A stretch of DNA of 64,000 nt. It comes from Aliiroseovarius sediminilitoris (GTDB lineage: Bacteria > Pseudomonadota > Alphaproteobacteria > Rhodobacterales > Rhodobacteraceae). Each line of letters opens with the position of its first letter. Position 1 is the stretch's first letter. The notes under the pieces were generated by a model, which was given only the letters and a program-made list of their open reading frames with translations, was not told the origin of the DNA and did no database searches. Shown in pieces: positions 15,432-23,258 of this stretch. The stretch covers positions 1,984,001 through 2,048,000 of the forward strand of contig NZ_FOJB01000001.1 in assembly GCF_900109955.1 (NCBI RefSeq), in the 5' to 3' direction. Position numbers and translations under genes: made by a program.

Positions 15432-16328
15432 ATGACAGAAGACGCATTGGTGACAACGGACCGCAAGCCGGTGGGCTGGTATGAAGAGGTAATACCTGTC
15501 CGCGGCTGTCGGCTCTCGTTGGAGAACATTAAGGACGTCTATCGCGACCTTCACGCCATCAACAGGAAGTTTGGCGAGCAGGTAATTTCGACATTACCGC
15601 GCGAACCGGACTTGACCGATGAGCAGTGGGAGGCGCGGAAGGCTTTTCTCCTTGATGATGCGTTTTGCCTCACCATCACTGTGAACGGCTTGCGGGATCA
15701 GCAGCTATATGGCGAATCCGCAGCGGTCTTTGACGACCCGAACCTTCCGAAGCCCATTAAGTCCATCTTCTTCACCAACGCCACCGCCTTCAAACGACAC
15801 GCCAGCGGCAACGAGCCAGTAAACCGTATCTCGGTCTTTTTGGACTTCGGCAAACCGGAGGTGTTTGACCCGAACCCGCTGGTATCAGCAGCCACAGCCA
15901 ACGAGGGCAACGTAACGGTCATTGCGCAGGACATTACCTTCTTCAACGCGGTTCAGAAGGCCGTTGAGAAGAAGGTGACTACGCACAAAACTTGGTATGG
16001 CGCGATTCACCGGAACTTCGCGTATGACATTGGCATGTGGCTCATCGCGCTGCCGGTGTCGCTCTACTTCTCTGCCTACTACATGGATCAGCTAATACCG
16101 ATTGGCGGGAAGTTTGAGCTGTTTCGCTGGCCGCTGTTCATCTACTTTGTGGGCCTCTCGCTAATCCTCTACCGGGCACTGACGGCCTACGCGAAGTGGG
16201 CTTTTCCCGTGAACGTTCTCGAGGAGAATAAGGATCGCGCGCTAAAGCACCGCCTCGCCTTGGGCGGGTTTGCGTCATGGCTGTTCTACAAGGTCGCCAG
16301 CACGGTCTATGGCATCATTGTGGGGTAG
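15432..16328 (+). CDS. Membrane protein of unknown family, probable cargo gene
   Basis: 298 residues from the ATG at 15432; the longer open frame upstream runs through the preceding terminator region and is rejected. The first 190 residues are a soluble domain. Three hydrophobic segments follow at about 199-222, 233-255 and 276-297. The gene has its own leader (15306-15431) behind a terminator and is transcribed away from the unassigned operon. No family recognised. A single membrane-anchored gene of this kind in a satellite-type element is often an antiphage or superinfection-exclusion factor, but nothing here proves that. Confidence 0.7.
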   Translation: MTEDALVTTDRKPVGWYEEVIPVRGCRLSLENIKDVYRDLHAINRKFGEQVISTLPREPDLTDEQWEARKAFLLDDAFCLTITVNGLRDQQLYGESAAVFDDPNLPKPIKSIFFTNATAFKRHASGNEPVNRISVFLDFGKPEVFDPNPLVSAATANEGNVTVIAQDITFFNAVQKAVEKKVTTHKTWYGAIHRNFAYDIGMWLIALPVSLYFSAYYMDQLIPIGGKFELFRWPLFIYFVGLSLILYRALTAYAKWAFPVNVLEENKDRALKHRLALGGFASWLFYKVASTVYGIIVG

Positions 16329-16508
16329 TTCTTACGCACGCCGTGCCGCTCGGTATAACCACATACCAGACCCATGCAGTTCCCGCCGCTTCCGCCAGAT
16401 GCGCCCTTGAGTGTTGGTAAAGCGTAAGGCGGGCTGGCCCCGGCGTAAGGCACCAATACCCGCATAGGGGGCCTTTCTCACGGCGAGGACAGCTTAAAGC
16501 CGGGAATC

Positions 16509-16858
16509 GTAGCCTATCGTAGCCGCGAGAAATCGGGCTTTTGCCCCAATTGTAGCCACATGATACCTAATAAAAACAGCCACTTGCCGGAATCGTAGCC
16601 ATTGTAGCCGTAGCCGCAGGGGCGTTTGCGAAAATGGTAGCGATTGTAGCGTAGCCCCCAAACACACTTAATCGGATGTATTTTTAGTAAGAGCTAATTG
16701 CGCTACCGAGGTAAACAGACGTTTAATCGCGGCTGCGTGGCGAGATGCGGGAAAGTGGCTACAGTGGCTACGTTTCCCGAAAGCGGCCCGTAACCCCTTG
16801 GCGCATATAGAAATGCACCGTAGCCAGCAAACGGCTACGGTGCGGCTACAGTTGCTAC
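16509..16858. other. GTAGC(C) iteron array, candidate replication origin of the element
   Basis: Sixteen copies of GTAGC in 350 bp. Ten are in plus orientation (16509, 16519, 16552, 16595, 16604, 16610, 16637, 16646, 16651, 16820). Six are inverted (16702, 16757, 16766, 16833, 16844, 16854). Most are GTAGCC. The left block is mostly direct and the right block mostly inverted, with an AT-rich stretch at about 16657-16735 between them. A perfect 8-bp inverted repeat CCGTAGCC-N7-GGCTACGG sits at 16818-16840. There is no coding frame. The array lies just downstream of the DUF3987 gene. Multiple iterons beside a replication-type P-loop protein is the layout of a satellite or plasmid origin. Confidence 0.6.
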
Positions 16859-16886
16859 GGTTGGCGGGCCTTTGCGCTGCCCGTGG

Positions 16887-18347
16887 TCATGCCCATTCCT
16901 TCATCACCTGCGGCGCGACCATAATGAAGCGCTTTTTGCTGCCGATGGCTTGGATAACCCGGATGCGTCCATGGTCCTCCAACAGCTCCACCGCCGCGTC
17001 CAGTTTGGCGCGAACCCTCAGCGGACCCGGACCCTTCTGCTGAACCGTGCGGACGGTGATGCCGGAATCCACCAAGCTCTTGTCCATCCGCAATTGCTGC
17101 GTCAGGTATTCTTCCAACTTCTCCGCGTTCCGCACCTCCTCGGTCATTTCAGCCACCTGTCCAAAGCGCACCGCCTCGTCCAGATACCAGCGCATCAGGG
17201 CGCAGGCATCGACCATTGCTTCCTCGGTGATTGCCGGTTCAGGGGCACCGCTGAAGGTGTGGTAACAGCAGGCCAGCCGCGCCGCGTTCTCCGCCGCCTT
17301 GCTCGCCACGTCTGGAATCCGCGCGTATTCCTCGTCACCGCCCATCCGTTCCTCCACCTCGTCGTGAAAGAACATCCATGTCCGGTGCGCCCTCTCATCG
17401 AGGGAGATGTATTGCGTCACCAGTCGGTCAAACTCGTCAAACACCGCTGGCGCGGCAAGGAGTGCGGTGACGCGGGCGTGGAAGGCACGGAGGGCGGGCA
17501 TGTCGCTTGGCGGGTCGCTGTAGAACCGCGTGCCGCGTGTGGAGGTGGGCTGGCTGAACAGGAACCGGGCGAAATACCCGATGCCCCGCGCGAGGCCCCC
17601 GGCGCGCTGGACAAAGTGATCCAGAACGGCGGGTTGGACTTGCAGACCCATCGTGGCGCACAAGCGTTCAACGTGAATGCTGTCGCGCCCAATCCGGTCC
17701 TGGCTGATTGGTCCGCCATCCCACATCACGTTCACCTGCGCCAAGTTGCCCTGCACGCTCTCAGCTTTCATGCTGTGGGAACCGAAGATCACTCCGGCCT
17801 CAGACGTGATGACAGCGGCGATGGGATAGCTCTGCAATGCCCTGCTCAGTGCCTCCGGGGTATCGTCGCCCCGGAGCATCCGGGCCACCCGAGGCTCGGT
17901 GGGCTTGTCCAGCGGGTTCTTCCCCGCCGCCTCCCAAGCCTCAAGCGCCGCCTCGAAAAGCACCTTCTCGTCACGAGCCTCGCGCATCTGCTGGGCTTCC
18001 CATTCCCGCAGCGGTTCCATGAACAGCTTGTCGATCAGGGTTTTGCGCTCACCCGACTCTGCGACGGTGAGCAGGTAGAGCGAAGCTGGACCGCGAAGCA
18101 CGGCGTCACGCTGGACCCCGAAGCGCGTTTGCACGGCGGCTGACACCACCGACAAGGCGCAGGCCGCAACCATCGCCATAGGCGCTTGCGCGTATGCCTG
18201 CACCTCGCGCACGGCGTCCGCAATGACGGGCGGCAAGCGGTGAACCGGGTATTCCTCCGGTTGCACCCCCTTCCACAGAGGCCGGGGGTTCCAGCCAATG
18301 CCGTTCTTCATAAAGTCGTTCATCGCCTCAGGGGTCAACTTAACCAT
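16887..18347 (-). CDS. DUF3987 (YfjI-family) P-loop protein, probable replication helicase-like
   Basis: 486 residues. A GESG-type P-loop (VAESGERKTLID) near residue 95 and the IAAVITSEAGVIFG and VMWDGGPISQDRIG blocks are characteristic of DUF3987/YfjI proteins from P4-like and CP4-57-like elements. These lie next to primases or helicases and are thought to act in element replication. No primase (zinc finger, TOPRIM) domain is seen in this protein. An iteron-like array follows directly after its stop, supporting an initiator or helicase role. It is transcribed away from the AlpA-like gene, in the same direction. Confidence 0.75.
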   Translation of the reverse strand: MVKLTPEAMNDFMKNGIGWNPRPLWKGVQPEEYPVHRLPPVIADAVREVQAYAQAPMAMVAACALSVVSAAVQTRFGVQRDAVLRGPASLYLLTVAESGERKTLIDKLFMEPLREWEAQQMREARDEKVLFEAALEAWEAAGKNPLDKPTEPRVARMLRGDDTPEALSRALQSYPIAAVITSEAGVIFGSHSMKAESVQGNLAQVNVMWDGGPISQDRIGRDSIHVERLCATMGLQVQPAVLDHFVQRAGGLARGIGYFARFLFSQPTSTRGTRFYSDPPSDMPALRAFHARVTALLAAPAVFDEFDRLVTQYISLDERAHRTWMFFHDEVEERMGGDEEYARIPDVASKAAENAARLACCYHTFSGAPEPAITEEAMVDACALMRWYLDEAVRFGQVAEMTEEVRNAEKLEEYLTQQLRMDKSLVDSGITVRTVQQKGPGPLRVRAKLDAAVELLEDHGRIRVIQAIGSKKRFIMVAPQVMKEWA

Positions 18348-18410
18348 GTCGCACCCCCGGCATATCCATGTGCATGGCGTCGTTGCCGATACCGGCGTTA
18401 TTTCCCATAC

Positions 18411-18617
18411 TCATTGCATGAGCTCCTTATCCTGCTCGGTGGGGTTCATTGTCCACTGTCTTTTCAGCGGTCGGGTGCCCCCAGCATCCGGCCGCTTTTC
18501 ATGGTGGTTCTTACGCATGTCTTTTCGCGTGGCGGGCGCACGCAAACGCGCCCGCAGTTTGAGTCCGTTAGGGTTGCTGAACATTGTATGCACCCTCAGA
18601 CGGTCGGCCGAAGCCAC
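18411..18617 (-). CDS. Small basic hypothetical protein
   Basis: 68 residues, strongly basic (LKLRARLRAPATRKDMRKNHH). Its ATG lies inside the 3' end of the AlpA-like gene (22-nt overlap), and its stop is 63 nt before the DUF3987 start. An internal Met (about residue 12) is another start. Position between regulator and replication gene is the main support; the composition could also be chance. Confidence 0.4.
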   Translation of the reverse strand: MASADRLRVHTMFSNPNGLKLRARLRAPATRKDMRKNHHEKRPDAGGTRPLKRQWTMNPTEQDKELMQ

Positions 18618-18940
18618 GGCGGGGTGACATGCGAGGTGCGCGCGGGGATGCTGGTGCGCGCACGGCTCTGCGAATGGCGCGCCACGGCGCTGTATTCAGC
18701 GGTCGAGGCGAATGTGCGCTCCGTCAGCCATGCGTCAATGTCACCGCGACGGTAACGCACAGCGGCATTCTTGCCGTCTCCGAGCTTGATGAACTTGGGT
18801 CCGCGTTTAAGGTGACGGTTGAGCTTCATGGTGCTCTCCGCGTAGCCGCAGAGGGGCGCAGCTTCCGCCGTCGTCAGCATATCGTCGGGGTGAGAAGCGG
18901 ACGCAGGTTTTTCACCGCCGTTGGGTTTTGAGTGGGACAT
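18596..18940 (-). CDS. AlpA-like helix-turn-helix regulator/excisionase
   Basis: 114 residues. Residues about 21-72 form the MerR-like AlpA/excisionase winged helix (LTTAEAAPLCGYAESTMKL ... RYRRGDIDAWL). AlpA-type proteins in such elements control integrase expression and excision. A 40-residue tail rich in Ser, Thr and Arg follows. The start follows AGAAAT at a short distance (weak SD). The gene heads the replication module and points away from the integrase. Confidence 0.75.
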   Translation of the reverse strand: MSHSKPNGGEKPASASHPDDMLTTAEAAPLCGYAESTMKLNRHLKRGPKFIKLGDGKNAAVRYRRGDIDAWLTERTFASTAEYSAVARHSQSRARTSIPARTSHVTPPWLRPTV

Positions 18941-19102
18941 TTCTGTATCTCCCGCGAATGTCGATCCGCGGAGAACCCAGAGCGGTGGTGGGGTGCCCAG
19001 CTCCCAATTCGGGAGCCTGTTGAGTGGACAACCCGCACCATATTGATTAGCGCGGGCCGTTAATTTTAGTTAGCACGCTTTCGCGCGGCAATGTTGGATA
19101 AT

Positions 19103-19315
19103 TTACTCGGCGGCGTGCCTCGCAATATCGCGGTCCTCAACCAACTTGCAAATGGCCTGATATGCCGCGTTCAAGCAACGCGTCAGGTCCATGTAATTGT
19201 AGGTCTTGTTCCCGCCGGGAACGTCAAAGCCATACTCACCAGTCGTGAGGGTTGCTTTGAAAAGGTCTGCAAGTTCCTCGGCTTGATCGTCATTAAGAAT
19301 GTACACGGGGTTCAT
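19103..19315 (-). CDS. Small hypothetical protein
   Basis: 70 residues with a clear SD (AAGGAG, about 7 nt before the ATG at 19315). Acidic, helical, no membrane segment; starts MNPVYILNDDQAEELADLF. No family recognised. Stretch 19316-19668 (353 nt) before the integrase stop holds no gene I can support. Confidence 0.6.
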   Translation of the reverse strand: MNPVYILNDDQAEELADLFKATLTTGEYGFDVPGGNKTYNYMDLTRCLNAAYQAICKLVEDRDIARHAAE

Positions 19316-19668
19316 AACCCATCTCCTTGCGATAAATGCTGGAGCGCACGATAAATCGCTGTGTCAGAGATGATGCGTCTTGTGGGGACCAGCGGGAACC
19401 TAGAGACACGGACCGCGCAGGGCGGAGAGCTTCAGCGTGCATGTCCGAAAATACATCGGTCGATGGCTGCGTCAAGCCACAGAATTCGCTGCATCGAAAT
19501 TCGGGCTAGACCGATCTTTCGCTAAGTGACTGATTCATTGAAGTGAAAATTTTACTATCGGGGGGCACAGGCCGCGCTACAGGGGCAAGCCGCGCACGCC
19601 GCCACCCTACCCCTGGCAGGCCCCGAGCCATGCACACAGCCGGCATTTTTTGGGGGTATACGGGGCGA

Positions 19669-20985
19669 CTATGCGCGCTGCATGTCCACCACGTTCTCGC
19701 TCGCCGCCTTAGCCGCCGCAATCCGCCCCTGCTCTTCAATCCAGCCCGCCACCTGTTGAACCTCGGGGTAAAGCCATCGAAGATCGGTCAGGTCCAAATA
19801 GCTATTTGCGCCAACATCCCGTTGGTCGGGCTTGTGACCGATCAACAGGTCACCGCGAAACCGCTCTATGCGACAGGCTTTGACCGAGGTTTCGCTAAAG
19901 GTGCGACGCATGTCATGGAGTGAAAGGTGAAGCCCCGCCACCTCGCTCACCTTTTTCATCGTCGCGCGAGGGTCCGTCACGTGACCGGTCCTACCCCGGC
20001 TCGGGAATACAAAGTCGCCATTCGTCATCCGCCGCCGCTCTTTCAGCAGTGCAATCGCCTGCGTCGGCATCGGCAGATTAATCGGCTTGCCCTGTTTCCG
20101 GTCCTTGAGGTGCCAGTAGCACCGCGCCGGGTCGCTTTCGAAATGCACTCTATCCCAAGTCAATCCCGCCCCCTCGTTCTTCCTTCCTCCGCATAGGAGG
20201 CTGAAAATTACCAGATCAACTGCGGACAGCGTGTCGCTATGCGTCGTCTTCTGCCGCAGCTCTTGCAACATGTTCCAGACCGCTCCAAGGCGATCCACCG
20301 GGATATACCGATCCGTCCTGTCGCCCTCGGGTGCCCAACGCTTATTCTTGCCGCGACCATTCAAGACCTGCACCGGGTTTGTGGTAATCAACTGCGTCCC
20401 GTCCGGCAGCGTATAGTCCTCGATGGCGAAGTTGATGAGGGTGCGCAAAACGACCATCGCGGCATTGGCGGTAGATGGCGCGGGCTTCTTGCCGTGCAGG
20501 CCACCCCGCTTCAACTCGGCGTGACGCTCTTTCACCATGTCGCGGTTGATGGAGGCAATGGGCTTGTCCGCCCAATCAGCAAATACCTTGGTGACGTAGT
20601 AGTTGATCCACTTGACCGTGGTGGGTTTCAGGTTGCCGATGGCCAGATATTCCTTGGCCACAGCGCCAAGTGTCACCATCTCAACCTCGTGCTTCTTCTT
20701 CAGTTCGTTCGGGTCAACGCCGTCTTGGAAGAGCTTGCGGTAGTCATCCGCGCGTATCTGCGCTTCTTCCAATGTCAGGCCGCCCTTAACCCCATAGTTC
20801 CCGATGGTGACGCGCCTGTCCTTCGTGGTCCCGCGCACCCGGCCCTGGCAGATGTAGCTGTATACCCCGCCTTTCGTGATCCGCAGGCCAAGGCCGCGCG
20901 TGCTGGTATCCCAATACAACGTGTCCCGCTCGGGGTCGGGTCGCAGCTTCTCAAGGGCAGTTCTGGTGAATTTCATTTTGGGCAT
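19669..20985 (-). CDS. int: Tyrosine integrase of the tRNA-Asn element
   Basis: 438 residues. N-terminal DUF4102-type arm-binding domain, core-binding domain (about 100-190), and catalytic domain with R268 (CGGRKNEG), H357-x-x-R360 (LHDMRR), the LIGHK histidine and nucleophile Y396 (NSYLDL). All catalytic residues are present, so it should be active. It lies 163 nt from attR and reads toward the interior. P4-type integrases with this N-terminus commonly use tRNA 3' ends, in agreement with the attachment repeats here. Confidence 0.93.
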   Translation of the reverse strand: MPKMKFTRTALEKLRPDPERDTLYWDTSTRGLGLRITKGGVYSYICQGRVRGTTKDRRVTIGNYGVKGGLTLEEAQIRADDYRKLFQDGVDPNELKKKHEVEMVTLGAVAKEYLAIGNLKPTTVKWINYYVTKVFADWADKPIASINRDMVKERHAELKRGGLHGKKPAPSTANAAMVVLRTLINFAIEDYTLPDGTQLITTNPVQVLNGRGKNKRWAPEGDRTDRYIPVDRLGAVWNMLQELRQKTTHSDTLSAVDLVIFSLLCGGRKNEGAGLTWDRVHFESDPARCYWHLKDRKQGKPINLPMPTQAIALLKERRRMTNGDFVFPSRGRTGHVTDPRATMKKVSEVAGLHLSLHDMRRTFSETSVKACRIERFRGDLLIGHKPDQRDVGANSYLDLTDLRWLYPEVQQVAGWIEEQGRIAAAKAASENVVDMQRA

Positions 20986-20996
20986 CGTTGAACCTC

Positions 20997-21108
20997 GCGT
21001 AAGACTGACGTAAGACTTTTCAGCTAACTTGCGCTAACCTACGCTAACGTCCAATTGATGTAAACGAGCTTCAAGCACCTGTTTTTAAAGGAACTTGTAT
21101 ACTTACGC
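20997..21108. repeat. GCGTAAG-type repeats at right end (candidate arm sites)
   Basis: GCGTAAG at 20997-21003, CGTAAGAC at 21009-21016 and an inverted copy CTTACGC at 21102-21108, between the integrase start and attR. GCGCTAAC/ACGCTAAC variants lie between them. They match the three copies near attL. Confidence 0.45.
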
Positions 21109-21147
21109 AAACCACCGATAACCACTGCTAACCACAATTACGCTTTC

Positions 21148-21192
21148 CTGTTAATCAATTGGTCGTAGGTTCGATCCCTACCGCCGGAGCCA
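21148..21192 (+). repeat. Right attachment site (attR), 45-bp direct repeat
   Basis: Exact copy of 11570-11614 (3' 45 nt of tRNA-Asn including CCA). It is not a complete tRNA; the 5' half is absent. Confidence 0.9.
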
Positions 21193-21278
21193 TTTTCCCC
21201 TTGAAAGTGGTGAAATATTAATAAAATAGGCGGCATGACCCTCCTCTCGGTACACATCTGAGTACACAAGGAGCACAC

Positions 21279-21670
21279 ATGGGGCTAATCTTGAAGTATG
21301 TAAGGCAACTAAAATCAGGCAGTTGGGAATATCGACGATGAGTTCCCAAGGCGGCAGCAGGGGTTATCACCCAGCGTGAGTTCAAACGCGTTCTCGGAGA
21401 TTGCGAACGGGAAGCTCTCAAGGCCTATCCTGAGTTTCGTCCACAGGTCGAACGGGTGATTGAGCAGGCTCAGCGTCAATCGCGTAAAAAACAGCCGCAG
21501 ACCGTGGTGAACTGACAGCGCGAGCGGCACTTGAAGTGGCCGATGAAAGAGTTGCCTCCCTAGTGGAACGAGCTTACGCCTCCGACGAGCTGGGTGTACG
21601 GGACGCTGTCGCCCGTCGACTTCGAAAACAGACAACAAAACGTCAACAAAGAAGGTGTCTGGAAAACTAG
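21279..21670 (+). pseudogene. Decayed DUF6538-type integrase, N-terminal part
   Basis: ATG 21279 follows AAGGAG. The first frame gives GLILKYVRQLKSGSWEYRR, typical of the DUF6538 N-terminus of another tyrosine-integrase group, then hits TGA. Shifting frame continues with VPKAAAGVITQREFKRVLGD, and a third frame gives ARAALEVADERVASLVER before a stop at about 21668. At least two frameshifts and the loss of core and catalytic domains make it a relic. It starts 87 nt past attR, so an earlier element probably used the same tRNA-Asn site. Confidence 0.7.
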
Positions 21671-21855
21671 GGGCACCTCACCTCTTCCTCACCTCGACGC
21701 GGCAACCGGAAAAGGGCATACATCGTCACTGCAAAGCGAATGATTTCCGGAAGCTTCTTGAAATAACTGACCAGGGCAACGAATGTGACATTCAGAACGG
21801 TGAAATGACCGCCCTGCCCGGCACGGGTAGATTTTCGTTTACGATGCCCGACAGC
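21667..21855 (-). other. Open frame without start, possible gene remnant
   Basis: About 60 codons ending at TAG (21667-21669), with a protein-like hydrophobic stretch (FTVLNVTFVALVSYFKKLP) and EIIRFAVTMYALFRLP. No start codon exists before an internal ATG. It begins where the 43-residue FDH-linked gene ends, one frame over, so it might be its frameshifted continuation or a separate relic. Confidence 0.25.
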
Positions 21856-21859
21856 AGCC

Positions 21860-21991
21860 TCAGTCGCTCAGTCTTACATTTTCCGATGATGCTGTAACGG
21901 CACTCGACGAAAAGTCGCTGTTCACCAAGATCTGATTTGCGCCGACGGTGATCACCACGAGGGCGAATAATGCTGCCAAAAACGCTTTCAT
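21860..21991 (-). CDS. 43-residue membrane/exported protein coupled to formate dehydrogenase
   Basis: ATG at 21991 lies 1 nt after the stop of the cytochrome subunit gene, with a perfect AGGAG inside that gene's last codons. Sequence: short basic start (MKAF), a hydrophobic segment to about residue 20 (LAALFALVVITVGA), then a polar Ser-rich tail. It is either a single-pass small membrane protein or an exported peptide. The coupling suggests a role with the formate dehydrogenase complex. No family recognised. Confidence 0.6.
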   Translation of the reverse strand: MKAFLAALFALVVITVGANQILVNSDFSSSAVTASSENVRLSD

Positions 21992-21992
21992 C

Positions 21993-23177
21993 CTACGCCT
22001 CCTTGCCCTGCTGGATTTCGGCCTCGCGCACCTCGTCGACCCACAGACTGTGGTGTTCGCGGGCCCATTGCTCTTCAACGTCGCCGCTGCCCATGGCGTC
22101 AAATGCACCCTCCATCCCGATCGAACCGATATAGATATGAGCAAAAATGATGGAGAGCAGCACGAAGCTGACGACCGCGTGCCAAAGCTGAGCGTATTGC
22201 ATTTCTTCTTGAGGCGTCAGCGGATAGGGTAGACGGTCCTGCCCGAACCAGTTGGGAACACCCCAATCGTTCAGCTTTGCAAAGGTAGCGCCGAACAAAT
22301 TGAACTCGAACGGAAACAGCAGCGATAGACCTGAAAGCGAAATCGATGCACCCAAGATGATCGTGGACCAGAAGATCAGCTTTTGCCCCGCATTGAATTT
22401 CTTGGCCGGAGGATGTCCGCCGCCGACGATGCCACCCCCTTCCGCCATCCATTTCAGATCGGTGCGGTCCGGCAGATTGTGGGCCACCCAGAAGACAAAG
22501 ATGATGACCAGCGCCGCGATGAACGCCCAAGATATATTGTTATGCACCCATTTGGTGCCAATCGCGAGGGTCGAGAACGCGTCGTGCCCGAAGGCTGGTA
22601 TCAACACTTTGCGCCCGAACAGAGAGATCAGGCCAGTCAAACCAAGGATGAGGAAAGAACCCGCCAGCAGCCAATGCCCGAACCGCTCAACACCGGAAAA
22701 CCGGGTGATCGTGCGGCCGCTCTTTTCGCCGTCAATTCGGATACGTCCACGAAACAGGTAGAACAGCGCCAGCAGCAGCAGCGTGACCCCCAAAAGGCCC
22801 GCGCCATAGGTTAACAGCGGCCCTTCGCGAAACTTCAGCCACCACATGCCGCCATCCTGAATCAGAGTCTTTGCGGCAGGTCCGCGTGTCTGTGTCGTTA
22901 TGTCCGCCGTGCTATAGCGCAGCGCGCGCCACAGGTCAGGGTCAGATTGCCCACCGAGCGTCCCAAGCGGGGCGGTGATCGGCGCGGCAGAGTCCGGGTC
23001 ACCCGTGACGGAACGGCGGAATGTGTCGTCCACCTTCTGGTCGGCCTGACGGCGCAGGATGTCGGCCAATGTCTGCGCCCCGCCTGTTTCGGCGCGCGGA
23101 TTGTCCACAGCCTCTTGTGCCGACACGGGCGTCAGCAGGCCAAAAACCAGGACAAAAACGGCGAATAGACGAAGCAT
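21993..23177 (-). CDS. Formate dehydrogenase gamma subunit (cytochrome b)
   Basis: 394 residues from the ATG at 23177 (SD AAGGA). Signal peptide 1-20 (cleaved after VSA), a periplasmic part of about 100 residues, an extra TM helix (about 125-145), then the four-helix cytochrome b561-type domain that binds two haems. Histidines in RFGHWLLA, VHNN, WVAHN, LWHAV and AHIYIG fit haem ligation. It anchors the FdhAB dimer at the periplasmic face and passes electrons to quinone. The start at 23204 in the same frame was rejected for lack of signal-peptide form. Confidence 0.88.
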   Translation of the reverse strand: MLRLFAVFVLVFGLLTPVSAQEAVDNPRAETGGAQTLADILRRQADQKVDDTFRRSVTGDPDSAAPITAPLGTLGGQSDPDLWRALRYSTADITTQTRGPAAKTLIQDGGMWWLKFREGPLLTYGAGLLGVTLLLLALFYLFRGRIRIDGEKSGRTITRFSGVERFGHWLLAGSFLILGLTGLISLFGRKVLIPAFGHDAFSTLAIGTKWVHNNISWAFIAALVIIFVFWVAHNLPDRTDLKWMAEGGGIVGGGHPPAKKFNAGQKLIFWSTIILGASISLSGLSLLFPFEFNLFGATFAKLNDWGVPNWFGQDRLPYPLTPQEEMQYAQLWHAVVSFVLLSIIFAHIYIGSIGMEGAFDAMGSGDVEEQWAREHHSLWVDEVREAEIQQGKEA

Positions 23178-23258
23178 TTGGACGATCCTTACCTTGTGTC
23201 GCAAAAGACAGGCGGCCCGGTCAGGACCGCCCGTTCAACGCAGGGAATGCGGGCGGGT

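Larger units (their letters stand above)
11570..21192. mobile_element. 9.6-kb integrative element in tRNA-Asn, satellite-like
   Basis: Bounded by 45-bp direct repeats, with a tyrosine integrase at the right end reading toward the interior. Modules from left to right: a six-gene minus-strand operon (11920-14420), small plus-strand genes including one with a LexA-type site (14633-15254), a membrane-protein cargo gene (15432-16328), an origin-like repeat array (16509-16858), a DUF3987 P-loop protein, an AlpA-like regulator, a small gene and the integrase. No recognisable capsid, portal, tail, lysis, relaxase or type IV secretion gene is present. The set resembles P4/PICI-type satellites or a minimal replicating element. 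Lifestyle is inferred, not shown. Confidence 0.88.

Noticed and set aside
16872-18143. 423-codon plus-strand frame opposite the DUF3987 gene
   Set aside because: Antisense of a recognised family; residues are His/Arg-rich as in shadow frames.
21148-21192. Second tRNA-Asn
   Set aside because: Only the 3' 45 nt are present; it is the attR repeat, not a tRNA gene.
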